Origin: DASZQY01 sp035548515
GTDB lineage: Bacteria > Pseudomonadota > Alphaproteobacteria > Rhizobiales > Kaistiaceae
DNA: 64,000 nucleotides
Direction: 5' to 3'
NCBI GenBank assembly: GCA_035548515.1
Contig: DASZSW010000018.1
Coordinates: 1-64,000 of the forward strand
The notes beneath the pieces were generated by a model. The model was not told the origin of the DNA. It saw only the letters and a list, made by a program, of their open reading frames with translations, and searched no databases. Position numbers and translations under genes: made by a program. Positions 26,841-35,822 of this stretch are shown piece by piece. Numbering within the stretch: the first letter of the stretch is position 1; each line of letters begins with the position of its first letter.

Positions 26841-27629
26841 CTAAGCTTTCGCCAGCGCGCGCCTGGCTGTGACCTTGACCAGATTGGCGCGGTAGGCGGG
26901 CGTGGCGTGGATGTCGCCGAGCATGGTTGCTGGGTCGATGGTGACCGCATCGATCGCGGCGGGCGACCAATCAGCGCTGAGCGCCCGCTCGATCTCGGCG
27001 GCACGGAAGGCGCCGTTGTTGCCGGCGCCGGTGACGGCGACGCGGATGCCGCCCGGGCCCTTCGCGATAAAGGTGGCTGCCAAGGCATACCGCGAGGCGG
27101 GGTTGCGGAACTTTTCGTAAGCGGCGCGATCGGGCACCGGGAAATCGACGCGTACGATGATCTCGCCATCTTCCAGAGCCGTGGCGAATAGACCGCGGAT
27201 GAAATCGTCGGCGGGAATCGCGCGCTGATCGGTGTGGATGGTTGCGCCAAGGGCCAAAACGGCGGCGGCGTAGTCGGCGGCGGGGTCGTTGTTGGCAAGC
27301 GAGCCGCCGATGGTGCCCATGTGTCGCACCGCGGGGTCGCCGATGAGGGCCGCCAGCGCGGCGAGCGCCGGTATTGCCTTGCGTACGGCGTCCGAGGCGG
27401 CGACCTCGGCGTGGGTGGTGCCGCCGCCAATGCTGACGACACCGTTGGCAACGGAGATGCCCTTCAGCTCGGCAAGCCGCGCGATGTCGATGAGATCGGT
27501 CGGCGCGGCGAGGCGCTGCTTCATCGTAGGGAGCAGGGTCTGGCCGCCGGCGATGTAGCGCGCGTCAGCGTTGAACAGGGCGCGCGCCTCGGCAAGCGTC
27601 GACGGTCGGTGGTAGCGGGTCTCGTACAT
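26841..27629 (-). CDS. CO dehydrogenase/xanthine dehydrogenase family FAD subunit (CoxM-like)
   Basis: A 262-residue FAD-binding medium subunit of a molybdenum hydroxylase. The FAD motifs IAGGQTLLPTMKQR (about 32-45) and TIGGSLANNDPAADY (about 107-121) are intact. It passes electrons from the FeS subunit to the final acceptor. The start lies 3 nt after the CoxS-like stop. No gene for the molybdopterin-binding large subunit is present upstream or downstream in this strand's cluster, so the substrate is unknown. Confidence 0.9.
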   Translation of the reverse strand: MYETRYHRPSTLAEARALFNADARYIAGGQTLLPTMKQRLAAPTDLIDIARLAELKGISVANGVVSIGGGTTHAEVAASDAVRKAIPALAALAALIGDPAVRHMGTIGGSLANNDPAADYAAAVLALGATIHTDQRAIPADDFIRGLFATALEDGEIIVRVDFPVPDRAAYEKFRNPASRYALAATFIAKGPGGIRVAVTGAGNNGAFRAAEIERALSADWSPAAIDAVTIDPATMLGDIHATPAYRANLVKVTARRALAKA

Positions 27630-27632
27630 GGC

Positions 27633-28100
27633 TCAGCGCATCGCCGCGGCGCCGGCCGCGATCGCCTTGACGATGTTCTGGTAGCCGGTGCAGCGGCAGA
27701 TGTTGCCTTCCAGCTCGTGGCGGATGGTCGCGTCGTCAAGGTCGTTGCCCAGGCGGCGGACCATGTCGACGGCGGTGATGATCATGCCCGGCGTGCAGAA
27801 GCCGCACTGGAGGCCGTGATGCTCGTGGAAGGCTTGCTGCATCGGATGGAGCTGGCTGCCGGTGGCGAGCCCCTCGATGGTGGTGACGCGCGTGCCATCG
27901 GCGCGGCGGGCGAGCACCGTGCAGGATTTCACGGCCACGCCATCCATGAGCACGACGCAGGCGCCGCATTGCGACGTGTCGCAGCCGATGTGCGTGCCGG
28001 TCAGCCCGAGCTTCTCGCGCAGCAGCTCCACCAGCAGCGTGCGGTCCTCGACCTCGGTGGAAGCGGACTTGCCGTTGAGGGTGAGTGACACCGACGGCAT
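27633..28100 (-). CDS. (2Fe-2S) subunit of a molybdenum hydroxylase (CoxS-like)
   Basis: A 155-residue small subunit. The plant-type cluster uses Cys40, Cys45, Cys48 and Cys60 (GCDTSQCGACV); the second cluster uses Cys99, Cys102, Cys135 and Cys137 (CGFCTPG, CRCTGY). All eight ligands are present, so it looks functional. The ATG overlaps the CoxG stop (TGATG), and CoxM follows after 3 nt. The missing large subunit must come from elsewhere. Confidence 0.94.
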   Translation of the reverse strand: MPSVSLTLNGKSASTEVEDRTLLVELLREKLGLTGTHIGCDTSQCGACVVLMDGVAVKSCTVLARRADGTRVTTIEGLATGSQLHPMQQAFHEHHGLQCGFCTPGMIITAVDMVRRLGNDLDDATIRHELEGNICRCTGYQNIVKAIAAGAAAMR

Positions 28101-28729
28101 CAGCGCACGACCAGCAATACGGCCACGCCGATAGCGATGATCAGCAGGCCCCAGACCATAGGCCCACCCAGGAAGCCGCGGACGGCGGCCTCCTCGACCT
28201 CCTCCTCGCCTTCCTTGGCGACCTCGACGACTTCCTCAATCGCATGCTCGACGGCGTTCTCGACTGCGTGCTCTGCCTTTGCCAATGGTCCCTCGTTCAG
28301 ACGCTTCGCCAGATTGGCGAAAAACTGGTCGGCCATCTGCTTGGCGGTGGCGTCAATGAGACGCGCGCCGATCTGCGCAAGCTTGCCGCCAACTTGACCG
28401 CGGGCGGTATAGCGCAGGATTGTCTGGTCGCCATCCTCAAACAGCTTCACGTCGGCGCCGCCGTTGGCGAAGCCGACGACACCGCCCTTCCCTTCCCCGG
28501 TGATGGTGTAGGACAGCGGGGCGTTGACATTGGTGAGGGTCACCTTGCCGTTGAAGGTGGCGCGGACCATGCCGACCTTGGCTTCCACGGTGCCGTTCAT
28601 CTCGGTGTCCGAGACTTTGGTCAGCGCCGTGCAGCCGGGGATCGCGTCTTTCAGGACGGCGGGATCGTTCAGCGCGGCCCATACAGCGGACCGCGGCGCG
28701 TCGATCTTCACCTCGCCCGACATTTCCAT
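28100..28729 (-). CDS. CoxG-like SRPBCC protein with C-terminal membrane anchor
   Basis: A 209-residue protein. Residues 1-145 form an SRPBCC domain of the CoxG type (SGEVKIDAPRSAVWAALND, then IPGCTAL). An acidic linker (EEVVEVAKEGEEEVEE) leads to a C-terminal transmembrane helix (GPMVWGLLIIAIGVAVLLVV). In Oligotropha, CoxG recruits CO dehydrogenase to the membrane; a similar docking role is likely here. I chose ATG at 28729 with GGAAG about 7 nt upstream; further upstream lies only repeat DNA. Confidence 0.87.
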   Translation of the reverse strand: MEMSGEVKIDAPRSAVWAALNDPAVLKDAIPGCTALTKVSDTEMNGTVEAKVGMVRATFNGKVTLTNVNAPLSYTITGEGKGGVVGFANGGADVKLFEDGDQTILRYTARGQVGGKLAQIGARLIDATAKQMADQFFANLAKRLNEGPLAKAEHAVENAVEHAIEEVVEVAKEGEEEVEEAAVRGFLGGPMVWGLLIIAIGVAVLLVVR

Positions 28730-28805
28730 GGGGTGCTTCCGGAAGGGATGCCTCGGCGGCAATCGTGGCACGGCGGCGGGACGCGGGGCAAGCGGCGATG
28801 CGGGC

Positions 28806-28945
28806 GCCCCCTCCACCATGCTTCGCATGGTCCCCCTCCCCCGTTTCACGGGGGAGGACCCGCCCGCCCTTAGTGCTCCCAACTCGCCACGGCGTGGTGC
28901 TCCCCCGTTTACGGGGGAGCTGTCGGCGAAGCCGACTGAGGGGGC
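28806..28945. repeat. Intergenic palindromic repeat, family A2 copy 1
   Basis: A unit bounded by GCCCCCTCCACC and its inverse-like end ACTGAGGGGGC. Internal hairpins are CCATGCTTCGCATGG, CTCCCCCGTTTCACGGGGGAG and CTCCCCCGTTTACGGGGGAG, then GTCGGCGAAGCCGAC. It is closely related to the unit at 29937 and lies just before the methyltransferase gene at 28986. Confidence 0.87.
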
Positions 28946-28985
28946 GCGAGGTGACGCCACGAAGGGTGGGCGATACAAGGTGCCG

Positions 28986-29918
28986 GTGACCACCGCCGAA
29001 TCCCCCGCCCGTACCGCGCTTCGCCGTAAGACGCCCGTGATCCTGGAGACACGGGGGTGGAGCGACTATGCGCTGATCGATTCGGGCAATGGCGAGAAGC
29101 TGGAGCGATACGGGAAATACCGCATCGTGCGACCCGAGGCGCAGGCGCTGTGGACACCGCGGAAAGCGGCGCGCGAGTGGGAGGCGGCGGACGCGAAATT
29201 CGTCGGCATCGGGGAAGACGAGAAGGAGGGCGAGACGGGTGGGCGCTGGCGCTACAAGCGGCCGCTCGGCGAGACGTGGCCGATCGAATATGACGGCGTG
29301 CCGTTTCTCGGGCGTTTCACGTCTTTCCGCCATGTCGGCGTGTTTCCCGAGCAGGCGACGCACTGGGACTGGATGCGCGACCTGATCGCCGGCGCGGGAC
29401 GGCCGGTGAAGGTGCTGAACCTGTTCGCCTATACCGGCGTCGCGTCGCTGATCGCGGCGAAGGCGGGAGCTGAGGTGACGCACATAGACGCGTCGAAGAA
29501 GGCGATCGGCTGGGCGCGTGAGAACCAGGCGCTGGGGCATCTCGAGGCGCTGAAGATTCGCTGGATCTGCGAGGACGCGACCAAGTTCGTCGAGCGCGAG
29601 ACGCGGCGCGGATCACGCTATGACGGGATCATCCTCGACCCGCCGAAATTCGGGCGGGGACCGAACGGCGAGGTGTGGGACATCTTCACGTCGCTGCGGC
29701 CGCTGCTTGCGGCCTGCGTCGGGCTGCTGTCGGAGCGGGCGCTATTCCTGATCCTCACGGCATATTCGATCCGAGCGTCGTTCTATTCGATCGACGAACT
29801 CGCGGCTGAATCGCTTGCCGGGCGCGGCGGGTTGCTGGAGTCGGGCGAGCTGGTGCTGCAGGAGGAAGGCGGCGGCCGACGGTTGTCGACGTCGCTGTTC
29901 TCGCGGTGGTCGGCGTGA
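28986..29918 (+). CDS. Class I SAM-dependent methyltransferase (RlmI/RlmK-like)
   Basis: About 310 residues, with a Rossmann-fold methyltransferase of the type seen in 23S rRNA cytosine methylases: LNLFAYTGVASLIAAKAGAE is the SAM-binding motif, VTHIDASKKAIGWAREN follows, and ILDPPKFGRGPNGE is the catalytic DPPK/R motif. No PUA domain is seen at the N-terminus. Start is a GTG at 28986 (or 28980), about 40 nt past a palindromic repeat; nothing upstream codes. The substrate is probably RNA but not proven. Confidence 0.85.
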   Translation: MTTAESPARTALRRKTPVILETRGWSDYALIDSGNGEKLERYGKYRIVRPEAQALWTPRKAAREWEAADAKFVGIGEDEKEGETGGRWRYKRPLGETWPIEYDGVPFLGRFTSFRHVGVFPEQATHWDWMRDLIAGAGRPVKVLNLFAYTGVASLIAAKAGAEVTHIDASKKAIGWARENQALGHLEALKIRWICEDATKFVERETRRGSRYDGIILDPPKFGRGPNGEVWDIFTSLRPLLAACVGLLSERALFLILTAYSIRASFYSIDELAAESLAGRGGLLESGELVLQEEGGGRRLSTSLFSRWSA

Positions 29919-29936
29919 ACCTCTTTCGTCGCGCGT

Positions 29937-30051
29937 GCCCCCTCCACCGCCTTCGGCGGTCCCCCTCCCCCGTTTCACGGGGGAGGACCCGTCCGGCCTT
30001 GGGTGCTCCCCCGTTTACGGGGGAGCTGTCGGCGCAGCCGACTGAGGGGGC
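29937..30051. repeat. Intergenic palindromic repeat, family A2 copy 2
   Basis: GCCCCCTCCACCGCCTTCGG at the left, CTCCCCCGTTTCACGGGGGAG and CTCCCCCGTTTACGGGGGAG in the middle, GTCGGCGCAGCCGACTGAG at the right. The right end is only 5 nt from the ATG of the next gene, so the repeat forms the immediate 5' leader. Confidence 0.88.
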
Positions 30052-30056
30052 AAATC

Positions 30057-30893
30057 ATGCGTGACGGGCCTCCCCCACCGGGCGCCGTGAAGACGATCAC
30101 GTCGCTCGCCAACCCCATCGTCAAGGACATCCGGGCGTTGGCCTTGCCGAAGAATCGGAAGGCGAGCGGGTTGTTCGTGGCCGAGGGGCTGAAGCTGGTG
30201 GCCGATGCCGTCGAGGCTGGGTGGGCGGTGAAGACGCTGGTTCATGCCAGCAACGTCGCGGCGCAGCCGCTGGTGGCGCGGCTGGCGGGGTCGACGCATG
30301 CGAAGGGCGGCGATGTGCTGTCGGTGAGCGAGGCGGTGCTCGCCAAGATTTCGCGTCGGGATAACCCGCAGACGGTGATCGGCGTGTTCGAGCAGCGGCT
30401 GATGCCGGCTGCCGCGATCCGGGCGAAGCCCGGCGACGTGTGGGTGGCGCTGGAGGCGGTGCGCGACCCGGGCAATCTCGGGACGATCGTGCGCACCTGC
30501 GATGCGGTAGGGGCGGCCGGCGTGGTCCTGGTGGGCGACACCGTCGATCCGTTTTCGGTCGAAGCGGTGCGGGCGACGATGGGATCGGTGTTCGCGGTGC
30601 CGCTGGCGCGGGCGAGCCGGGCCGAATTCGTGAAGCTTGCCGCCGGTTGGCAGGGCACGGTGGTCGGGACGCACCTCAAGGCGACGGACGATTATCGCGC
30701 GGTCCAATACAAGACGCCGGTGCTGCTGGTGATGGGCGGCGAGCAGGCTGGGCTGACTGCGGAGGTCGCGGGGGCGCTCCGCACGCTGGTGAAGATTCCG
30801 ATGGCGGGCAAAGCAGACTCGCTAAACCTCGCGGTGGCGACGGCGGTGATGCTGTTCGAGATCCGGCGTGGGGCGTTGAAATTGGATGGCTGA
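30057..30893 (+). CDS. TrmH/SpoU family RNA methyltransferase
   Basis: A 278-residue 2'-O-ribose RNA methyltransferase. The N-terminal substrate-binding domain (TSLANPIVKDIRAL, then GLFVAEGLKLV) is followed by the knotted SPOUT domain: ALEAVRDPGNLGTIVRT, VVLVGDTVDPFSVEAVRATMGSVF, LVMGGEQAGL and IPMAGKADSLNLAVATAVML. Whether it targets rRNA or tRNA is not resolved. It has no clear Shine-Dalgarno; the leader is repeat DNA. Its end overlaps lspA by 8 nt. Confidence 0.92.
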   Translation: MRDGPPPPGAVKTITSLANPIVKDIRALALPKNRKASGLFVAEGLKLVADAVEAGWAVKTLVHASNVAAQPLVARLAGSTHAKGGDVLSVSEAVLAKISRRDNPQTVIGVFEQRLMPAAAIRAKPGDVWVALEAVRDPGNLGTIVRTCDAVGAAGVVLVGDTVDPFSVEAVRATMGSVFAVPLARASRAEFVKLAAGWQGTVVGTHLKATDDYRAVQYKTPVLLVMGGEQAGLTAEVAGALRTLVKIPMAGKADSLNLAVATAVMLFEIRRGALKLDG

Positions 30894-31386
30894 CGTCGTC
30901 GGTTCATGGCGCGCCGGGAAGCCGCAAGGCCCCCTCACCGTCTTTGGCCTCGCCATCGTGATCGCCACGGTAGCGATCGACCAGATCGCGAAGCTCGTGG
31001 CGGTGGCGCAGTTGCCGATCGGTTCGGCGGTCGAGCTGTTGCCGATCCTCACGCTTTACCGCGTCGAGAACACGGGCATTGCGTTTTCTTTTCTATCGGG
31101 CGGCGGGCTGCCGCTGGTTATCATGACGCTGATCGTGGCGACCGTGGTGGTCGGCTTCTGGGTGCGCGCCGGCGACGGCGGGCGGCTCGCGGCAGCGGGA
31201 TTTGCGCTGATCGTCGGCGGCGCCATCGGCAACCTGATCGACAGGATCAGACTTGGCTCCGTGGTCGACTTCCTGCTGCTCCATTTTGGCGAGCGAACGC
31301 TGTTCGTGTTCAACCTCGCCGACGCCGCGCTGACGCTTGGGCCAGCGCTGCTGATCGTCACTTATCTTTTCCCGTCAAAGGAGTAG
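30886..31386 (+). CDS. lspA: Lipoprotein signal peptidase
   Basis: A 166-residue inner-membrane aspartic peptidase II that cleaves lipoprotein signal peptides. Four hydrophobic segments are visible. The catalytic Asp residues lie in IGNLIDRIRLGSVVDF and FNLADAALTLG; VENTGIAFSF is also conserved. It overlaps the RNA methyltransferase gene by 8 nt. CpaD, with its LAGC lipobox, is one expected substrate in this window. Confidence 0.95.
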   Translation: MADVVGSWRAGKPQGPLTVFGLAIVIATVAIDQIAKLVAVAQLPIGSAVELLPILTLYRVENTGIAFSFLSGGGLPLVIMTLIVATVVVGFWVRAGDGGRLAAAGFALIVGGAIGNLIDRIRLGSVVDFLLLHFGERTLFVFNLADAALTLGPALLIVTYLFPSKE

Positions 31387-31438
31387 CCGGAGGCTGCTGG
31401 CGTGCTAGCCTTTGCCCGCGGCCAGATAGAGTCGGGGG

Positions 31439-33328
31439 ATGGCGCAGCACACACCTGTCAGCTTTGTGACAGTCAGCATCGAGGGCGATTTCTGGCGCGA
31501 ACGGCTGGAAACCGTGCTGACGCGCACGATTCCGGCCCAGCACGCGGCCATGGAGAAGGCGGGCGTCTTCGAATCGGTCGTCATGGCGGAAGCGGCGGGG
31601 GAGTTGCGTATTCCTGCCGATGACAAAGGCTTCACGCCTCAGATTTTCTGGGATGCAGAGATCGGCTTGTGGCTGGAGGCCGCGAGCTATGGGCTCGCCT
31701 ACCGCCGGCAGCCGACGATCGAAGGACAGATCGAGACGATCGGCGCTGCATTGGTGAAGACGCAGGCGGAAGACGGCTATCTCAACACCTGGTTCACATC
31801 GCGCGCGCCGAAGGAGCGGTGGACGAATCTGCGAGACGGGTACGAGTTGTACTCGGCCGGCCATCTGATCGAAGCGGCGGTGGCGCATTTCCAGGCGACC
31901 GGCGAGCGCACGCTGATGGATCCGCTACTGCGATATGTCGACCACATCGCAGCGACGTTCGGGCCGGGCGAGGAGCAGAAGCACGGCTATGCGGGGCACG
32001 AAGGAATCGCGCTGGCGTTGGTGCGGCTGCATGGCGTGACCAGGGAAGAAAAGCACCTCGACCTAGCGCAGTACTTCATCGACGCGCGGGGGCAGGCGCC
32101 GAACTTCTTCACGATCGAGGCGCTGGCGCGCGGCGACGACGAGCCCGACCCACGGGGTCTGGCGTTCACGCAATCACACCGACCGGTGCGCAACGAGGAC
32201 GCCGCGGTCGGCCATGTCGTGCGGGCGTTCGCGCTCTACGCCGGCATGACGTGCATGGCGAGCGAGCGGCGGGATGGCGCGCTGAAACGCGCGGTCGAGG
32301 CGCTGTGGCAGGACGTGACGCAGAACCAGATGTACGTGACCGGCGGGGTCGGGCAGAACGCCGACGGCACCTTCGGCAAGGCGCGGGAACTGCCGAACGA
32401 AACGGCGCACGCGGAGACCGCAGCCGCGGTAGGACTGGTGCATTGGGCGAAGCGGATTCTGGCGCTGGATCTCGACGGCAAGTACGCCGACGTGCTGGAG
32501 CTGGCGCTCTACAATGCGGCACTTGCCGGGCTGTCGCAGGACGGCGAGCACGCGTTCGAGACCAACCCGCTCGCGGACGACGGCAAACACCGGCGTGTAG
32601 CCTGGAGCGACGATCCGCGCGGCGCACTCAACATCGCGCGGCTGATCGCGTCGGTGGGCGGCCTTTTCTACTCGGTGGCCGAAGACGGGCTGGCGGTACA
32701 TCTCTACGGCGGTGCATCCGCCACGCTTTCGATCGGCGGCCGGGCGGTGTCGATCCGCGAGGTGAGCGACTACCCGTGGTCGGGCAAAATCAGGCTGACC
32801 ATCGACCCGGTCGAGGCAGGCGAATTCACATTGCGCCTCCGCATCCCGGCATTCGCACGCGAGGCCAAGGCACGGATCAACGGCGCCGGAATCGATGTCA
32901 GCGGCAACCTGGTGCGCGGCTATCTCGAGATACGGCGGACCTGGAATCCCGGCGACACGGTCGACCTCGACCTGCCGATGCCGGCGGAGCGGATCTATGC
33001 GAACCCGGACGTCGTAGCGGACCGCGGACGGGTGGCCCTGAAGCGCGGGCCACTGGTCTATTGCTTCGAGGCTGTGGACAACCCCTCGTTGCGCCAAATG
33101 CGACTGCCGGCAACCGCGCCATTGGCGGCCGCGGAGCGCGACGATCTGTTAGGCGGGATCACCACCATAACGGCGGCCGCGACCGTGGCCGATCAGGCCA
33201 CGCCCGGCGGGCCGCTCTACGGCAGCGAGCGCCCACCGACAAAGGCGGTGACGTGGACGGCGGTGCCATATTTCGCGTGGGCCAACCGGGAGGCCGGCGC
33301 GATGCAGGTCTGGGTCAACGAGGATTGA
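31439..33328 (+). CDS. GH127-like (DUF1680) protein lacking the catalytic cysteines
   Basis: A 629-residue protein with the length and layout of GH127 beta-L-arabinofuranosidases: an alpha/alpha-barrel (about 1-410) then beta-domains. No signal peptide is seen, so it is cytoplasmic. Family landmarks are present (GDFWRERL, AEDGYLNTWF, GHLIEAAVAH, MYVTGGVG, LPNETAHAET, NIARLIASVGG). In characterised members zinc is held by Glu and three Cys, one being the nucleophile. Here the ETC motif reads ETAA (Glu326, Ala328) and the CCPPN region reads SDDPRGALN (about 390-398). The only Cys are at 272 and in LVYCFE. It may use another mechanism or substrate, or be inactive. It is followed 64 nt later by an ABC ATPase gene. 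Confidence 0.82.
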   Translation: MAQHTPVSFVTVSIEGDFWRERLETVLTRTIPAQHAAMEKAGVFESVVMAEAAGELRIPADDKGFTPQIFWDAEIGLWLEAASYGLAYRRQPTIEGQIETIGAALVKTQAEDGYLNTWFTSRAPKERWTNLRDGYELYSAGHLIEAAVAHFQATGERTLMDPLLRYVDHIAATFGPGEEQKHGYAGHEGIALALVRLHGVTREEKHLDLAQYFIDARGQAPNFFTIEALARGDDEPDPRGLAFTQSHRPVRNEDAAVGHVVRAFALYAGMTCMASERRDGALKRAVEALWQDVTQNQMYVTGGVGQNADGTFGKARELPNETAHAETAAAVGLVHWAKRILALDLDGKYADVLELALYNAALAGLSQDGEHAFETNPLADDGKHRRVAWSDDPRGALNIARLIASVGGLFYSVAEDGLAVHLYGGASATLSIGGRAVSIREVSDYPWSGKIRLTIDPVEAGEFTLRLRIPAFAREAKARINGAGIDVSGNLVRGYLEIRRTWNPGDTVDLDLPMPAERIYANPDVVADRGRVALKRGPLVYCFEAVDNPSLRQMRLPATAPLAAAERDDLLGGITTITAAATVADQATPGGPLYGSERPPTKAVTWTAVPYFAWANREAGAMQVWVNED

Positions 33329-33392
33329 TCACGCAGGCCACCGCCGATAAGAATTCACTCAGCCAAGACAAACGAGCGCCCGGTGAGGAAAC

Positions 33393-34469
<1,077 letters not shown>

Positions 34470-34487
34470 CCTAAAGGGGGCGCCCCG

Positions 34488-35399
34488 ATGCGTAACGACT
34501 GGCAGGGCGTCTACGCGGCGATCACGACGAAGTTCGACCGGGCGCAAAACGTCGATCTCAAAGCGGTGAAGGCGGATGCCGCCTTCCAGCTCGATGCCGG
34601 CGTCGACGGCGTCGTGGTGTGCGGCTCGCTCGGCGAGGCTTCCACGCTGGAGGCGGACGAGAAGCTCGCCATCGCCAAGGCGGCGAAGGAGGAATCCAAC
34701 GGCCGGGCGCCCGTGGTGCTGACGGTTGCGGAAGATTCGACGCGCGCAGCAGCCAGGATCGCCGAGCAGGCAGCGAAGCTTGGGCTCGACGGGCTGATGG
34801 TGCTGCCGGCGATGCGCTACCCGGCGGCGCCGCGCGAGACGATCGCGCATTTCCGCGCGGTGGCGAAGGCCAGCGACCTCGACATCATGGTCTACAACAA
34901 TCCGATCGCGTACGGCATCGACATCACGCCGGAGATGCTGGCGGAGATGGCGGACGAGCCGAGGTTTGTCGCGGTCAAGGAATCCTCCGGCGATGTGCGG
35001 CGGCTGACCGATATCCACAACCTCATCGGCGACCGTTACCAGCTGTTCACCGGCGTGGACGACCTGGCGATGGAGTCGCTGATGCTGGGTGCGGTCGGCT
35101 GGGTGGCGGGCCTGGTGTGCGCCTTCCCGCGCGAAACGGTGGCGATCCACAAGCTCGTGCAGGCGGGCCGTATCCGCGAGGCGCGGGAAATCTACCGCTG
35201 GTTCATGCCGCTGCTGCACCTCGATGTGTCGCCGCGTTTCGTGCAAAACATCAAGCTCGCCGAGCATGTGGTGCGCGGCACCTCGACCGTCGTGCGCGCG
35301 CCGCGGCTGGAACTGGAGGGCGCGGAAAAGGCGCGCGTCGAGGACCTGGTTAAGTCTGCGGTCGCCAAGCGACCGGACCTCAGCCAGTACGCGGTGTAA
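34488..35399 (+). CDS. DapA-family class I lyase, candidate hydroxyproline-pathway deaminase
   Basis: A 303-residue TIM-barrel protein of the dihydrodipicolinate synthase/N-acetylneuraminate lyase family. Schiff-base Lys164 (AVKESSGD) and Tyr136 (VYNNP) are present. The GTTGE motif of true DapA reads GSLGE (46-50), which argues for another function. The convergent operon encodes 4-hydroxyproline epimerase and a D-amino-acid dehydrogenase, so a role as 1-pyrroline-4-hydroxy-2-carboxylate deaminase is attractive, but this rests on context. AAAGGGGGCG precedes the ATG. Confidence 0.85.
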   Translation: MRNDWQGVYAAITTKFDRAQNVDLKAVKADAAFQLDAGVDGVVVCGSLGEASTLEADEKLAIAKAAKEESNGRAPVVLTVAEDSTRAAARIAEQAAKLGLDGLMVLPAMRYPAAPRETIAHFRAVAKASDLDIMVYNNPIAYGIDITPEMLAEMADEPRFVAVKESSGDVRRLTDIHNLIGDRYQLFTGVDDLAMESLMLGAVGWVAGLVCAFPRETVAIHKLVQAGRIREAREIYRWFMPLLHLDVSPRFVQNIKLAEHVVRGTSTVVRAPRLELEGAEKARVEDLVKSAVAKRPDLSQYAV

Positions 35400-35405
35400 C
35401 CCGGC

Positions 35406-35429
35406 AAGGCGCACCGCGCGGCGGGCCTT
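35406..35429 (+). terminator. Possible weak terminator after the DapA-family gene
   Basis: AAGGC ... GCCTT with a GC-rich interior containing self-complementary CCGCGCGG, followed by TCC. The stem is imperfect, so this is a tentative call. Confidence 0.35.
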
Positions 35430-35440
35430 TCCTAACAATT

Positions 35441-35516
35441 CGGAATCATTCCGGGCCGGTTTCAGGACCGGAATGAGGCGTTCGGCGATCCTCCAATCAC
35501 GGTCCACTGATGGACC
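35441..35516. promoter_or_regulatory. Cluster of inverted repeats before a small secreted protein gene
   Basis: Within 76 bp: CGGAAT-C-ATTCCG (35441-35453), ATTCCGG...CCGGAAT (35448-35474), and GGTCCA-CTGA-TGGACC (35501-35516). The first two share a strand, so they could form alternative hairpins. They lie in the leader of the gene at 35538. Function unknown. Confidence 0.4.
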
Positions 35517-35537
35517 GGGCCAACGGAGGATCATCCC

Positions 35538-35756
35538 ATGAACGACCGTACGAAGCTCTCTCTCGTCGCCGCTGCCCTCGCTGTCACCGGCGTCGCCCTC
35601 GCCCCCGCTTTCGCGACCGTCGCCCCTGCGGGGCAGCTTTTCGTTTCCGGCAAGCCGGCCGGCATCGCCATCGAGGCGCCGACCTCGGCGAACGGTCTGG
35701 GCACGATCTGGTTCGATATCGGCAGCTCCGACGTTTCGTTCGGCGGTCCGCGCTAG
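35538..35756 (+). CDS. Small exported protein of unknown function
   Basis: A 72-residue protein with a clear signal peptide (KLSLVAAALAVTGVALAPAFA, cleavage near residue 26) and a mature part of only about 46 residues (VAPAGQLFVSGKPAGIAIEA, ending SDVSFGGPR). No Cys. GGAGG lies 8 nt before the ATG, which together with the signal peptide supports a real gene. I do not recognise a family. It sits between convergent units and has its own inverted-repeat-rich leader. Confidence 0.7.
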   Translation: MNDRTKLSLVAAALAVTGVALAPAFATVAPAGQLFVSGKPAGIAIEAPTSANGLGTIWFDIGSSDVSFGGPR

Positions 35757-35822
35757 GTCTGCGGGCCGTCGGCGGGAGGCGGTGCCCTGTTCCCCAAACG
35801 TTGGGCACCCTTCCCTGACCCG

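Noticed and set aside
31439..33328. Frameshift or pseudogene explaining the missing cysteines of the GH127-like protein
   Set aside because: The frame is continuous over 629 residues and conserved motifs immediately flank both altered sites, so local frameshift is unlikely.
34488..35399. True dihydrodipicolinate synthase (dapA) for lysine synthesis
   Set aside because: The substrate motif is GSLGE rather than GTTGE, and the neighbours are catabolic, so the gene symbol dapA is not justified.
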